Assembly (NCBI GenBank): GCA_964424355.1
Contig: CAYRIO010000017.1
Coordinates: forward strand, 7,807-71,806
Origin: CAZEHS01 sp964424355
GTDB taxonomy: Bacteria > Bacillota > Clostridia > Peptostreptococcales > Acidaminobacteraceae
Direction of reading: 5' to 3'
Length of the DNA: 64,000 nt
Shown here piece after piece: positions 30,953 to 39,991 of this stretch. Both the position numbers and the translations under genes were made by a program. Each line of letters starts with the position of its first letter. Within the stretch, counting starts at the first letter, position 1. Below the pieces are notes generated by a model. That model did not search any database and was not told the origin of the DNA. It saw nothing but the letters and a program-made list of their open reading frames with translations.

Positions 30953-30999
30953 AAGACCCTCCTGACAGGTATTTTGAACTATCTCAGGAAGAGGGGAAT

Positions 31000-31032
31000 G
31001 AAAAAATAAATGCCCTGGAATTTCCAGGGCAT
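31000..31032 (-). terminator. Riboswitch expression-platform terminator
   Basis: Minus strand ATGCCCTGGAA (31032-31022) pairs with TTCCAGGGCAT (31020-31010), followed by TTATTTTTTC. Placed between the FMN aptamer and the ribU start, as expected for transcriptional attenuation. Confidence 0.85.
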
Positions 31033-31044
31033 GGTAGAATCATT

Positions 31045-31153
31045 CGCTTTCTTCTCTCATCCAGACTATACTGTCGGCTCCAGAATTCAACTGGATCAAC
31101 CTTTCGGCTCGCGGGCTATACCGCCGGTGGGGACTTACACCCCGCCCTGAAGA
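31045..31153 (-). ncRNA. FMN riboswitch (RFN element) controlling ribU
   Basis: On the minus strand the conserved RFN blocks appear in order: AGGGCGGGGTG, TCCCCACCGGCGGT, AGCCCGCGAGC, the variable stem, GAGCCGACAGTATAGTC and GGATGAGAGAAG. Binding of FMN should favour the downstream terminator and shut off riboflavin import. Confidence 0.95.
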
Positions 31154-31171
31154 ACGTGTTCAATTGTTTTA

Positions 31172-31200
31172 ACTGTAGCACTCAAGCCTGTGGTTGTCAA
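31172..31200 (-). promoter_or_regulatory. ribU promoter
   Basis: TTGACA (31200-31195), 17 bp, TACAGT (31177-31172), about 20 bp before the aptamer. Confidence 0.65.
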
Positions 31201-31212
31201 GGTTTACAGGGA

Positions 31213-31725
31213 TTAGATCAGGCTTCGGATAACCTCCAGAGCCTGATCGTAATCCGGGTGGGTGCTCACTTCGGGAACGTATTCCACATAGCGCACCTGG
31301 TTCTCCCGGTCCACGACCACAATGCCCCGGGCCAGAAGCCGCAGTTCATCGATGACGAAGCCATACTGTTCACCAAAATCCAAATCCTTGTGATCGGAAA
31401 CCACATGGATATTCTCAATCCCTTCAGCTGCGCAGTAACGCTTTTGTGCAAAGGGGAGATCCACGGTGATTGTCACGATGTCCACGTGTTCTTTAAGTTC
31501 TGCAGCTTCCTGGTTGAAGCGGATTGTCTGCAAGGAACAGATGCCTGTATCAATGGAGGGAGCAACACTGATGACCTTTATTTTCCCGGCCGTGTCTTGA
31601 TAGAGCTGAAAGTTTCCTAAATCCTGTGTGACGGCCTTGAAATCAGGTGCTTTCATTCCGGCAGCAATTGCCTGCCCCCGTAGTGTGACGGCATTCCCAC
31701 CCATTTTGACGACATCGTTTCTCAT
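31213..31725 (-). CDS. tpx: Thiol peroxidase Tpx (atypical 2-Cys peroxiredoxin)
   Basis: 170 aa from the ATG at 31725 (MRNDVVKMGG), preceded by AAGGAGG. Peroxidatic Cys63 in PSIDTGICSLQT and resolving Cys98 in KRYCAAEG are both present at the Tpx spacing. Reduces hydrogen peroxide and organic peroxides with thioredoxin as donor; protects an anaerobe during oxygen exposure. No convincing PerR box was found upstream. Confidence 0.95.
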   Translation of the reverse strand: MRNDVVKMGGNAVTLRGQAIAAGMKAPDFKAVTQDLGNFQLYQDTAGKIKVISVAPSIDTGICSLQTIRFNQEAAELKEHVDIVTITVDLPFAQKRYCAAEGIENIHVVSDHKDLDFGEQYGFVIDELRLLARGIVVVDRENQVRYVEYVPEVSTHPDYDQALEVIRSLI

Positions 31726-31824
31726 AATATCCTCCTTCAAATTTGTAATTATTTCATTTATGGTATTAGTATATTCTTTTGATGGCAGATTGCAATAGCT
31801 TTCAACACTTTTCCAATTTTCAGT

Positions 31825-33948
31825 TTATTCACCCTGAATCCTTGGGAATTCAATTTCGAACAACACACCCCGTCCCTCAGTGCTGGTCAGGTTAATCACA
31901 CCGCCCAGCTTTTCGGTAACCAGCTGATGAACGATATTCAGCCCCAGACCGCTACCCCCCCGCTCCCTATCGGTTGTGAAAAACGGCTCATAGACCCGGC
32001 TGATGCTTCTGGCGGGAATTCCGCAGCCGTCATCGCGATAGAGCAGGAGGATCCGGCTTCCCCCATCGATCACCTCCAGGGTGATGTGCCCGCCGCTGCG
32101 GTTCTTGAATCCATGCTGAAGGGAATTCATGATCAGATTGGTGATGATTTGAGAGAGGGTTCCGGGGAATCCGATGACCTCCACGGTGCTGTCGCAAATC
32201 ACCTCCACATGGTGATTGCCCTTCCGTATCCGCGAGCTGAGGCTGAGAATGATCTCTTTCAGGTAGTCCTGAAGGTTGAAGGCCCTTCGCTGACCGCTGC
32301 ACTGATCCACTGAAACGTCTTTGAAGCTATGGACCAGCTCCAGTGTTCTTTTCAGGTTGGCATCCACCAGGCCAACGTCCTCTTCCATCCGGGTCAGCAG
32401 TGCCTGGATCTCTATGATGCGCGGATCCTCCACGTTGATGCTGGAGCGAAGCGATGCAATCAATTCCTGCAGGTCCGAGTTCAGGGATCTGGCTATCCCT
32501 GCCGGGATATTGATTTCGTGGGTGATTCCAGCCACCAGATTTCCCAGAACAGACAGTTTTTCATTCTGCATCAGCTGCTCCTGGGTGGTCTCCAGGATTT
32601 CAAGGGACTCCTTCAGTTCCTGCGTCCGTTCCTGAACCTGGGTTTCCAGCTGTTCATTGGACGCCAGCAGGGCGTTTTCGGCTTCCTGGCGTTTTGCCAC
32701 CATTTGGTTGGCCATATTGGCCATGCTGGCAAATTCCTGCATCTGGATATCACCGATTTCAATGAGGACGTTCTCCTTTGCCGCCCGTTTGAAAAACGAC
32801 ATGAACGCCATGAAATCGTTCCGCAGCTTGAGGGACAGCCGTCTTAGAAAGATAACGAACGTTAAAATCACCAGGATGATGACCACCAGAACTTGAATCA
32901 CATTCTGGATAGACCGCTTCTGGATCTGGTCCATCGTCCAGGCATCTTCGGCATGCGCCGATTTGGTGGGAACCTCCGCACCGATAATCCAGCCCCACTT
33001 GGGGACTGAGGTGATATAAACAGCCGCTTCCTGGGTCGTGCCATCCGCATTGGTATAGGTTCTCGTATAGCCGTATCCCCCGGGATTTGAAATGGAATAG
33101 GCCAATTCCTGCTGAATAACCGCCGCCTTTTCCTCTTCTGTCCGGAGAATATCCGGCAAACCACCGCCGGTTTCATTGACGGGATAGCGCGGGACCAATT
33201 CTTTGCCCGAAGCATCAATGATAAAAATACGGATCCCGTTATTTGAACGATACTGCTGATAGCGCTTGATGATCCCCTGACGGACCTCCGCCTTGACATC
33301 ATCATAATACTCTCCGGTCCCGATATACCAGTCAAAGGGGTCCAACCGCTTCACATAAGATATCTTGAGCCGACTGTCTCCAGTTGGATCCTGGGGCCTT
33401 GGCCAATAGCCCGACACGTACCCCTCACCTTGGTTGCTGACAATCTGGATTTCCTTTTCTACGGTCCTCTGTCCCCTGGCATCCGTCACATTCAGGATAT
33501 TGGTACCCTCCAGCTCCGACCGTGTGGGATAGAGCACCGCCTCCCCCTTGAGGGTATCGATGAAGTAGTAGCCCCGCCCTTCAAAAAAACGGGGGGTTCT
33601 CAGGCTGCTCACAATCGCCTGCTGAATCTGCGCGGTGCTTTCGCCCCGGTGCTGCTCCAGGATGGACAGGGCCTGCTGAACCCCTTCATTGACCCGGGCA
33701 CGGACCTGTTGATTTATTGTGGAAACCAGGTTATCTTCCTGATAACTGATATAATTGAGGGTATCCTCCACCTGGGCCTTTGCCCGAGCTTTTGCCGTGG
33801 CGCTTTCATGGTTGCTGACATAGGTTTCCTCGCCTCTGAAAATCTGCTGGGTCTGAGCAATCCACAAAAACCCGGTCAAGGTTCCCAAAACCAGGGCCGC
33901 CGTCAGCAGACTCCTTGTAAATTCTCCGGCAAAGCTCTTTTTACCCAT
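31825..33948 (-). CDS. Cache-domain sensor histidine kinase
   Basis: 707 aa. One N-terminal helix (about 14-33), a large extracellular region with two Cache-like units (FFEGRGYYFIDTLKGEAVLYPTR; GYGYTRTYTNADG; WIIGAEVPT), a second helix near 355-375, a coiled coil, HisKA with His in VAGITHEINIPAG, and HATPase motifs ITNLIMNSLQHG, DDGCGI and GGSGLGLNIV. The Cache sensor suggests detection of a small organic ligand outside the cell. No receiver domain and no adjacent cognate regulator gene. Confidence 0.9.
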   Translation of the reverse strand: MGKKSFAGEFTRSLLTAALVLGTLTGFLWIAQTQQIFRGEETYVSNHESATAKARAKAQVEDTLNYISYQEDNLVSTINQQVRARVNEGVQQALSILEQHRGESTAQIQQAIVSSLRTPRFFEGRGYYFIDTLKGEAVLYPTRSELEGTNILNVTDARGQRTVEKEIQIVSNQGEGYVSGYWPRPQDPTGDSRLKISYVKRLDPFDWYIGTGEYYDDVKAEVRQGIIKRYQQYRSNNGIRIFIIDASGKELVPRYPVNETGGGLPDILRTEEEKAAVIQQELAYSISNPGGYGYTRTYTNADGTTQEAAVYITSVPKWGWIIGAEVPTKSAHAEDAWTMDQIQKRSIQNVIQVLVVIILVILTFVIFLRRLSLKLRNDFMAFMSFFKRAAKENVLIEIGDIQMQEFASMANMANQMVAKRQEAENALLASNEQLETQVQERTQELKESLEILETTQEQLMQNEKLSVLGNLVAGITHEINIPAGIARSLNSDLQELIASLRSSINVEDPRIIEIQALLTRMEEDVGLVDANLKRTLELVHSFKDVSVDQCSGQRRAFNLQDYLKEIILSLSSRIRKGNHHVEVICDSTVEVIGFPGTLSQIITNLIMNSLQHGFKNRSGGHITLEVIDGGSRILLLYRDDGCGIPARSISRVYEPFFTTDRERGGSGLGLNIVHQLVTEKLGGVINLTSTEGRGVLFEIEFPRIQGE

Positions 33949-34084
33949 ACCCGTTCCTCCACCTCTGTTTACTGCCTTATATATACCAATCCTTCAGGCA
34001 TTCAATCATTAAACTTCTCCACGTTGTTTCACAAAGCTGAGAATGGGTATCAACGAATCATATCAATTACAGAAGGAGAAAACG

Positions 34085-34363
34085 ATGGCTAAAGTCACCT
34101 TTGAAAGCATCTCTGAGACCAAATCAGGAACCCCCTTGATGGAACTGCTTGACGACGCTCCTTTCAAGATCAAAGTCCCCTGCGGAAAGGGAAAGTGCGG
34201 CAAGTGCAAATGCCGGGTCTCCGGCGAAACAAATCCGCCAACAGAAAATGAGAAGAAACGGTTCAGTGAAAAAGAACTGGCATCCGGCTATCGACTGGCC
34301 TGCGAAGTGATTGTCGAAGGCGATGTCCATGTGATGAAGGCCGAGAAAAAGAGCAAAAAATAG
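34085..34363 (+). CDS. Small [2Fe-2S] ferredoxin-like protein
   Basis: 92 aa from the ATG at 34085 (MAKVTFESIS), with GAAGGAG upstream; the reading from 34043 lacks a ribosome site. Plant-type ferredoxin cysteines C33-x4-C38-x2-C41 and C73 are present, plus an extra Cys43. Lys-rich C-terminus. Stand-alone ferredoxin domain of the type found near corrinoid protein reactivators or in electron transfer; partner unknown. Confidence 0.85.
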   Translation: MAKVTFESISETKSGTPLMELLDDAPFKIKVPCGKGKCGKCKCRVSGETNPPTENEKKRFSEKELASGYRLACEVIVEGDVHVMKAEKKSKK

Positions 34364-34364
34364 G

Positions 34365-34395
34365 AAGCGGCCATCCCCCAAAGGGACGGCCGCTT
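34365..34395. terminator. Bidirectional terminator between ferredoxin and ppx genes
   Basis: AAGCGGCC (34365-34372) pairs with GGCCGCTT (34388-34395), with an inner CCC/GGG; TTTTGA follows. Genes on both sides converge. Confidence 0.8.
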
Positions 34396-34402
34396 TTGAC
34401 AT

Positions 34403-35914
34403 TCACTCCACTGCGACGCTGAGCTCTTTTTTCAGCATCCGTTGGAATTCCCCGCGGTACTGAACCACTGCCGCCACTTCCAGGGACAGGTCCGCGCTGC
34501 TTTTTAGCCGAAGGGTGACCGCCTTCTTGTCTGAAAGAACGGCGACCGATTCGACCAGGCCCGCCTCACTCCTGTCCAGCTTTTCAGCGACTTTCAGGAA
34601 AAGAGCCAGACGGCGGATATCCTCATAGTCCTTGGCGTTCATGACAGCCCGGTACTTGCGCCAATCCTCCCGGAATGAGGATTCCCGGTGATGCCCCACC
34701 AAAAATGCCGTCAGCACCCGCTCCCGGTTGGAAAGTCCATTGAGATCGGCGTTCATCACCAGGTAAAAGCCATGATGATGATGGTTGAAGTAATCGATAT
34801 GCATGCCGATATCATGCAGCATTGCAGCCGCATGGAGGATTTTCCGGTGAAACCGGGTGAACTTGTGCGTATCCCGGAGCTGATCGAACAGCGATAGGCA
34901 CAGGCTGTCCACGTGGACCGAATGGCTGCGGTTCACGTCGTATCTCAGGAGCAGATTCTCCAGACTGTGCTCCAATACATCTTCCACCAGTTCCCCATCG
35001 GGGGCCAGCAGCTCCCGCTTGTAGAAAAGGCCGTCCCGGAGACCGTTACCGCTGATAATCAGCTTTTTGCTTTCCAAAAGCTCCATGGCGCATTTGATCG
35101 GCATGATCCCGCCGGCCATCAGATCTGCCCGTGATTTTCCAATCCCTGTGATGGCTTTCAGGTCTTCAAGGGTGCTGGTGACCACCTTTTGGTAAACCAT
35201 ATCCACTTCTTGATCCGTAATCTGGTAGTTATGGATCGTCAGCACCGGAAACTGTACCCGGTTCTTATCTATTTTTCCGATGGTCCGGATGATGCCGCCC
35301 AACCCGAGGACCGGAAGGCCCTTGGCCTTCTTCAGCCAGCGAACCCCTTTGAACTCCTTCATGATGAATGCCCGGAGCTTCTCCAGATCCGACTGCACCG
35401 GGTCCTTGCTGACAAACCGCTCCGACAGGGTTACCGATCCAAAGGGCAGGCTGATGCTCTCCTTGATTTTCCGGTTCACGACCCATACCAGCTCTGTGCT
35501 GGCACCGCCGATATCCACGACCAGGCAGTCCGGGGCGTCGATGGTGTTCATAACCCCCAGGTAATCGTAGTACGCTTCATCCTGGCCGGAGATCACCTCG
35601 AATTCCATCTCTGTCTTTTCTTTGATTTCCGCTAAGAAGGCCTGCTGATTTGCGGCTTGCCGTACCGCCGCCGTTGCCACGCCGTGAACCGATTCCACGT
35701 GGTAGACATCTATCAGCTTCTTGAAAAGACTCAGCGCTTCTACCGTGCGCCGGATCGGTTCGGGCTTCAGGGTTTTTTCGGTTCCCATCCCCTGGCTGAG
35801 CCGCACCATCTGCTTGACCTGATCCATCAGGTAATAGGATCCGTTGTCATTGATCTGTATGATATTCATGCGTACGGAGTTGGAACCCAGGTCGATGAAA
35901 GCGATTCGTCTCAT
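34403..35914 (-). CDS. Ppx/GppA family exopolyphosphatase with C-terminal HD domain
   Basis: 503 aa. N-terminal actin-like fold: FIDLGSNSVRM, GVATAAVRQA, SGQDEAYYDYLG, VVDIGGASTELV and LGLGGIIRTIGK. The last 190 residues carry an HD domain (AAMLHDIGMHIDYFNHHHHGFY). Hydrolyses long-chain polyphosphate and/or pppGpp; the family does not allow the two to be told apart by eye. Monocistronic. Confidence 0.9.
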   Translation of the reverse strand: MRRIAFIDLGSNSVRMNIIQINDNGSYYLMDQVKQMVRLSQGMGTEKTLKPEPIRRTVEALSLFKKLIDVYHVESVHGVATAAVRQAANQQAFLAEIKEKTEMEFEVISGQDEAYYDYLGVMNTIDAPDCLVVDIGGASTELVWVVNRKIKESISLPFGSVTLSERFVSKDPVQSDLEKLRAFIMKEFKGVRWLKKAKGLPVLGLGGIIRTIGKIDKNRVQFPVLTIHNYQITDQEVDMVYQKVVTSTLEDLKAITGIGKSRADLMAGGIMPIKCAMELLESKKLIISGNGLRDGLFYKRELLAPDGELVEDVLEHSLENLLLRYDVNRSHSVHVDSLCLSLFDQLRDTHKFTRFHRKILHAAAMLHDIGMHIDYFNHHHHGFYLVMNADLNGLSNRERVLTAFLVGHHRESSFREDWRKYRAVMNAKDYEDIRRLALFLKVAEKLDRSEAGLVESVAVLSDKKAVTLRLKSSADLSLEVAAVVQYRGEFQRMLKKELSVAVE

Positions 35915-36020
35915 AGTATGCTCCTGTTCTATCGGTTGTGCCTATCAGGTCTCTGTTGTGTTTTACCCGCTCTTAAGGATTCTAAACAGGCGGCCCGGAT
36001 TCCTGCCTGCGGCATAAATA

Positions 36021-36064
36021 AAAACCCTCTGCAGCAGGATTGATTCCTGTCCGCAGAGGGTTTT
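36021..36064. terminator. Terminator after the PilZ gene
   Basis: AAAACCCTCTGC (36021-36032) pairs with GCAGAGGGTTTT (36053-36064), with inner CAGGA/TCCTG pairing. A/T tails on both sides. Confidence 0.85.
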
Positions 36065-36070
36065 AACCAT

Positions 36071-36433
36071 CTAATTCAGTGTCTTGCTCGTCTCTATCCC
36101 ACCCAGATAATCCTCAATCTCTTCCATCAGGTCTTCAGGCATGTGCAGGATCTGCAGGCCGCTTCGCCATTCGGAAAGGCTCTTGGAAGTCCAGAGCACA
36201 CGGGCCACGACCCGATGATAGGCATTGCTGAAACACAGGTCAAAACTGATGATCTTATTCTGACTCAAGGGCTCTCGGGTTTTAATGCCGATTCCGTCGG
36301 AGGAAATGTCCACCAGGCTGATATCGGTTGCTGACTGAAAATCTGCTTCCATATCCGGGGCTTCGGTATTCCGAATGGCCCAGCTCTCCGGACTGACGGT
36401 CCGTGGAATCTGTCTACGATTCTTCTCTCGCAT
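36071..36433 (-). CDS. PilZ domain c-di-GMP-binding protein
   Basis: 120 aa from the ATG at 36433 (MREKNRRQIPR), with AGGGAG eight bases upstream. RxxxR motif RQIPR near residues 7-11 and DxSxxG motif DISSDG are the two c-di-GMP contacts of PilZ. Single domain, cytoplasmic. Probably couples c-di-GMP to motility or surface behaviour, consistent with flagellar genes in the window. Confidence 0.85.
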   Translation of the reverse strand: MREKNRRQIPRTVSPESWAIRNTEAPDMEADFQSATDISLVDISSDGIGIKTREPLSQNKIISFDLCFSNAYHRVVARVLWTSKSLSEWRSGLQILHMPEDLMEEIEDYLGGIETSKTLN

Positions 36434-36482
36434 GGTGATCACTCCCTTCATACAAGTATCTTATACCCTTTTTTCGATAGGA

Positions 36483-37085
36483 TTAAACGATTTCTGAGGG
36501 AATGAGCCTCAGGGTTTCGCAGATATAGCGGCCCTGGGGCACCGGCTTAAAGGTCAGGATTTCACAGTTATCCAGCTTGAACTGGTGAAAGAGATCTTCC
36601 TCCGGCTCCGCCAGCATCTTGTAGAGCACCCGGGCCACAGCGCCATGGGTCACAATCAGCACCCGCTGGCCAAGGCCTTCGATTTCCTCAATCACTGGCT
36701 CCAACCGCTCAATCACTTCACGGCTGGACTCACCTCCCGGAGGAGCCAGATCCAGTATGGACCGCATCTCCCAGAGCATATCGCCGTATAGGGCATCAAT
36801 TTCGTCCACCCGCAGGCCCTGCATTTCGCCAAAGTCTTTCTCCCGAAGGTCTTCTCTGAAAACCAAGGGGACACCGATGGTTTCGCTGATGATTTCGGCA
36901 GTTTTTCGGGCCCGAAGCATGGGGGAGGCATAGATGCACTGTATCCCTTGGCTTTTAAGACTGTGACCGGCCTCTTGGGCCTGCCGGAGCCCATTGCTGT
37001 TGAGCGGGGTATCCAGGATCCCCTGCAGACGGCCCTGGGCGTTCCAATCGGTTTCTCCGTGCCGGATAACCAGAATCTCCTTCAA
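36483..37085 (-). CDS. Histidine phosphatase family protein
   Basis: 200 aa. Catalytic RHG motif VIRHGETDWN near residue 7-14 and second His in VTHGAVARVLY; SPMLRARKTAE and EKDFGEMQG are conserved. Branch-1 phosphatase of the PhoE/CobC/GpmB-like group; may act on a phosphorylated metabolite. Lies 9 bp after the HesB-like gene, so the two are likely co-transcribed. Confidence 0.88.
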   Translation of the reverse strand: MKEILVIRHGETDWNAQGRLQGILDTPLNSNGLRQAQEAGHSLKSQGIQCIYASPMLRARKTAEIISETIGVPLVFREDLREKDFGEMQGLRVDEIDALYGDMLWEMRSILDLAPPGGESSREVIERLEPVIEEIEGLGQRVLIVTHGAVARVLYKMLAEPEEDLFHQFKLDNCEILTFKPVPQGRYICETLRLIPSEIV

Positions 37086-37094
37086 AAGAACCTC

Positions 37095-37424
37095 CTAGCA
37101 CTCACCGCCACAGCCGCAGCCACCACCGCAACCGCCGCCGCAATCGCTGGCGACGTTGGCAGGCTTCACAAGGAAACCACCCTGGACGAAGTCGATGATC
37201 CATTCATCGTAGGCTTCAACCAGTTCCGGATCCATCACCAATTTGAAGTTGCCGCATTCATGGACAGAATCCTCTGCCACTGCGGGGTCTAAAGCCAGAC
37301 CATAAGCCGGTCCGCTGCACTGCATGCCGGAAACGAAGATTCGGACCGTGCGCTCACGGTCTGCATTCTGATCCAAAACCGCGGCAATTTCGTTGATGGT
37401 TGTTTCATTGATTTGTACTTTCAT
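37095..37424 (-). CDS. HesB/IscA-like protein with Gly-Cys-rich tail
   Basis: 109 aa from the ATG at 37424 (MKVQINETTI), preceded by AAGGAG. The HesB/IscA pattern is visible: VRIFVSGMQCSGPAYGLALD, the D-x-V-x-E-type strand and EWIIDFVQGGFLVKPAN, followed by SDCGGGCGGGCGCGGEC. The tail holds five Cys in its last 15 residues, more than the usual CGC of IscA. Probable Fe-S cluster or metal carrier. Confidence 0.8.
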   Translation of the reverse strand: MKVQINETTINEIAAVLDQNADRERTVRIFVSGMQCSGPAYGLALDPAVAEDSVHECGNFKLVMDPELVEAYDEWIIDFVQGGFLVKPANVASDCGGGCGGGCGCGGEC

Positions 37425-37438
37425 AAGAGTCTCCTTGA

Positions 37439-38710
37439 TTAATCCTGACGGATTGTGATTTGTTGTGTTGCTTCTAACCATTCTACACCAAAACCCAGTT
37501 GTTCGGATACAGATCTCAGCGGAATCAGGAGTCTGCCATTAATAATGAGAGGCTTTTGCGAGAGTGTCGCCGCTTTGCCGTTCACACTGGCGGAGGCCGA
37601 ATCTGCATGGAGCATGATTTTTTTATCCGCTGAAACAATGGTGACGGTTCTCTCCTGGCTGTTCCACTGCACCGTGGCTCCCAATTGTTCGAAAACGCCC
37701 CGCACAGGGATCAGGGTGACACCGGCAGGGTTCACCGGCGAGACATCCAAAGCCACCACGCGTTTTTCAGTTCCCTGTTTCATCGTGATATCCGGTTTAT
37801 TCAGGGTCAATGTCACCGTCTTGATATAGCGGATGGGGGTCACAATCTTTGACCCTTCCAGTGCGCTTGCCTTCACAGAACCGCCTTGGCTGACCAAGGT
37901 GACCTTTGCCAATCCGAATTGATCCACTGTGAAATAAAGCGGCAGAGCCCATGCCCCCTTAACCTTTTCAGAGCTGTTTTCTCCACGCTGGATCGTCAGC
38001 TCCAGGGTCCTGTCATCAATGCGTCGGATATCAGAAATGCTGCCATTCTCAATCCCGCTGACCACGGCCCCTTTTAAGATGGCCTGAGGTCCCACAAGCT
38101 TGTCGCTCTCCGGAAACCATACGCCATTCTCAAGCACCAGCCGGAATTTATTTTCCCCGGCAAACGCATTCTCCTGAGGTTCCTGGATTGTTACCCACTG
38201 CGGGTTGTCCCCGTCGAATCGGTACCCTTTATTGAGATAGTTTCCACCATAGACCTTTGCTATTTCATACACGCCGCTGCTGACAAGGCCATCCTGACCA
38301 TCCACTTCCAGGCTGACTACGCCGGGATCCGTCACATCGGCATAGATGGGAATCTTCCACCAGGATTTCTCATCGGTGCTGCCAACCGGCCGCTTCAAGG
38401 AGATTTCAAGCTGTTTGTCTCCCATCCTGACGATATCGATTGTCGCACCGCTCATCATGGTTGCGTTAATCTCGGCAGGATCGTTCACCCATTCGGCATT
38501 GGTGATTTTCAGCCGGAAAGTCACGGTGTCCGTTCCGAACTCGTTGGCGCTTTTTTCCTCGATCCGCAGGGTAACAAATGCTTTATCCGCCGCGAAAGTG
38601 TAATCGTCCTTCACTGACACATTCTTGTCGACACTGTTCTCAGTCGCACCAAAAGCCGGTGTACATGCCAAGGATGCCATCAAAATGAACAGTGCTAGTT
38701 TTTTCTTCAT
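37439..38710 (-). CDS. Exported protein with copper-amine-oxidase-N-terminal-like domain
   Basis: 423 aa from the ATG at 38710 (MKKKLALFIL), with AAGGAG eight bases upstream. Signal peptide ending at AFGA. The first 300 residues are two beta-rich repeats of about 130 residues (VTFRLKITNAEWV... and KFRLVLENGVWF...). The C-terminal 110 residues (LIPVRGVFEQLGATVQWNSQERTVTI and LIPLRSVSEQLGFGVEWLEATQQITI) are a Cu_amine_oxidN1-type domain, common on clostridial surface proteins. A near-perfect Fur box lies upstream. Probable cell-surface protein linked to iron status. Confidence 0.8.
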   Translation of the reverse strand: MKKKLALFILMASLACTPAFGATENSVDKNVSVKDDYTFAADKAFVTLRIEEKSANEFGTDTVTFRLKITNAEWVNDPAEINATMMSGATIDIVRMGDKQLEISLKRPVGSTDEKSWWKIPIYADVTDPGVVSLEVDGQDGLVSSGVYEIAKVYGGNYLNKGYRFDGDNPQWVTIQEPQENAFAGENKFRLVLENGVWFPESDKLVGPQAILKGAVVSGIENGSISDIRRIDDRTLELTIQRGENSSEKVKGAWALPLYFTVDQFGLAKVTLVSQGGSVKASALEGSKIVTPIRYIKTVTLTLNKPDITMKQGTEKRVVALDVSPVNPAGVTLIPVRGVFEQLGATVQWNSQERTVTIVSADKKIMLHADSASASVNGKAATLSQKPLIINGRLLIPLRSVSEQLGFGVEWLEATQQITIRQD

Positions 38711-38822
38711 AGGATTCACTCCTTTCCATTATTCTGGTTGTCATTGCCTCTATTTTTATTATAGCACCTTCATGAATTTCTGCTTGACGGCCGTGACAAT
38801 GTAACACAAAAGAAATATCATT

Positions 38823-38837
38823 TGATACTCATTATCA
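38823..38837. promoter_or_regulatory. Fur box candidate upstream of the exported protein gene
   Basis: TGATACTCATTATCA matches the 7-1-7 Fur consensus at 14 of 15 positions. It lies 112 bp upstream of the start at 38710, while a TATAAT -10 candidate lies closer to the gene (about 38760), so its mode of action is unclear. Confidence 0.6.
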
Positions 38838-38850
38838 TGTTTATGATAAC

Positions 38851-38877
38851 AAAAAGCCGCTTGATGCGCAAGCGGCT
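38851..38877 (-). terminator. Terminator after the methyltransferase gene
   Basis: Minus strand AGCCGCTTG (38877-38869) pairs with CAAGCGGCT (38863-38855), followed by TTTTTG. Confidence 0.85.
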
Positions 38878-38882
38878 GTACG

Positions 38883-39551
38883 CTACATGACCCGAAGGTA
38901 GAACAGGCGGTTATCCATTTCGTGGCTCGGGAAGTGAATGCGCTGGATTTCTTCGATGAAGAAATACGGCGTCAGCAAATCTTCCAGGGTTTCATTGGAG
39001 ATATTCCAAAAATAAAGACCGGTCTCTTCCCGGTAAAAATCCGGACCCAGCTTTTCGTAGGCTGGATTCGCATCTAAGGATTCCCGAGGCTGCCAGGCAT
39101 TGAGTCTGAGCAGGACCCGTCCCCGATACGTGAGGATCCGGTGGATCTGCTTCACCAGATCACAGGCGTCATCGGGCAGTATATTCTCAATGATATTGAA
39201 CAGGATTGCCCCTTCAAAGCTGGCAGGTTCCAGTTCGTGAAGGCATCGGAGGCCGCCGTTGATGAAAAAGCCTTGTTCCTTCATCCCCGAGTCCCGGGCA
39301 ACCGTGTTGGCCAACTGAATGGCTTCCTGTGATAAATCGATTCCAACACCCCGCTGAACACCCTTGTGAATCAGGCGCAGCAGCACGCGTCCGGTTCCGC
39401 AGCCATAATCCAGCACACTTTTCGCATCGTGGGCCAGCCAGTCCAGAGCATTTTCCAAAAGCTGCTGCGGGATGGCTTCGTGGGGATTGTAGGGCCGTAC
39501 CTTTTCAAAGACCTGGTCCCAATAGGCCACGGTCAGCTCATAGCCTTTCAT
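38883..39551 (-). CDS. Class I SAM-dependent methyltransferase
   Basis: 222 aa. Motif I VLDYGCGTGRVLLRL near residues 45-59, motif II acidic GVGIDLS, then GAILFNIIENI and VLLRLN strands of the Rossmann-like fold. The substrate cannot be told from sequence. Lies 16 bp after the cupin gene, so likely co-transcribed with it. Confidence 0.88.
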   Translation of the reverse strand: MKGYELTVAYWDQVFEKVRPYNPHEAIPQQLLENALDWLAHDAKSVLDYGCGTGRVLLRLIHKGVQRGVGIDLSQEAIQLANTVARDSGMKEQGFFINGGLRCLHELEPASFEGAILFNIIENILPDDACDLVKQIHRILTYRGRVLLRLNAWQPRESLDANPAYEKLGPDFYREETGLYFWNISNETLEDLLTPYFFIEEIQRIHFPSHEMDNRLFYLRVM

Positions 39552-39567
39552 GTGTCCACCTCAAGGT

Positions 39568-39915
39568 TTAAAAATGGCCATGCTCGGGAACAATGCAGAT
39601 GAACCGCATTTTCCCTGATCCTGTATTTTTGAACTGATGCTCTTCATTGTCCGGTACAAACGCATAGGAACCGGGCTGCAGCGGAGTTTCCTGACCGTTC
39701 AGGAACAGGACGCCAACCCCCTCGAGGATATAGTTGATGTGGGGCCAGGGGTGCCCGTGCTTCGGAGACCAACCGCCCTCTTCCAGTTCGATGACCCGCA
39801 TCACGTGGCCGCTCCAACCATTTTCAGGGGTGATCAGCACTTTCATAGCCGCATCCTTTGCATCGGGGTGGGTTACTTTTTTTGCTTCGCAGTGGGACTC
39901 ATGTTCGATGATCAT
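39568..39915 (-). CDS. Cupin-domain protein
   Basis: 115 aa from the ATG at 39915 (MIIEHESHCE), preceded by GGAGG. Cupin motif 1 HGHPWPHINYILEG and motif 2 PGSYAFVPDNEEHQFKN supply the His/Glu metal ligands. Small single-domain cupin of unknown substrate, co-transcribed with a methyltransferase. Confidence 0.88.
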   Translation of the reverse strand: MIIEHESHCEAKKVTHPDAKDAAMKVLITPENGWSGHVMRVIELEEGGWSPKHGHPWPHINYILEGVGVLFLNGQETPLQPGSYAFVPDNEEHQFKNTGSGKMRFICIVPEHGHF

Positions 39916-39991
39916 CGCTTTAACCTCCAAAAGTGGTGCCCTCATTATATCATAGCCCCTCATGGGTTTCTATGAGGCTCCAGGCGGGAAA

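Noticed and set aside
31726..31824. PerR box upstream of tpx
   Set aside because: The best candidate (TTGTAATTATTTCAT) matches only about 10 of 14 consensus positions, too weak in AT-rich DNA.
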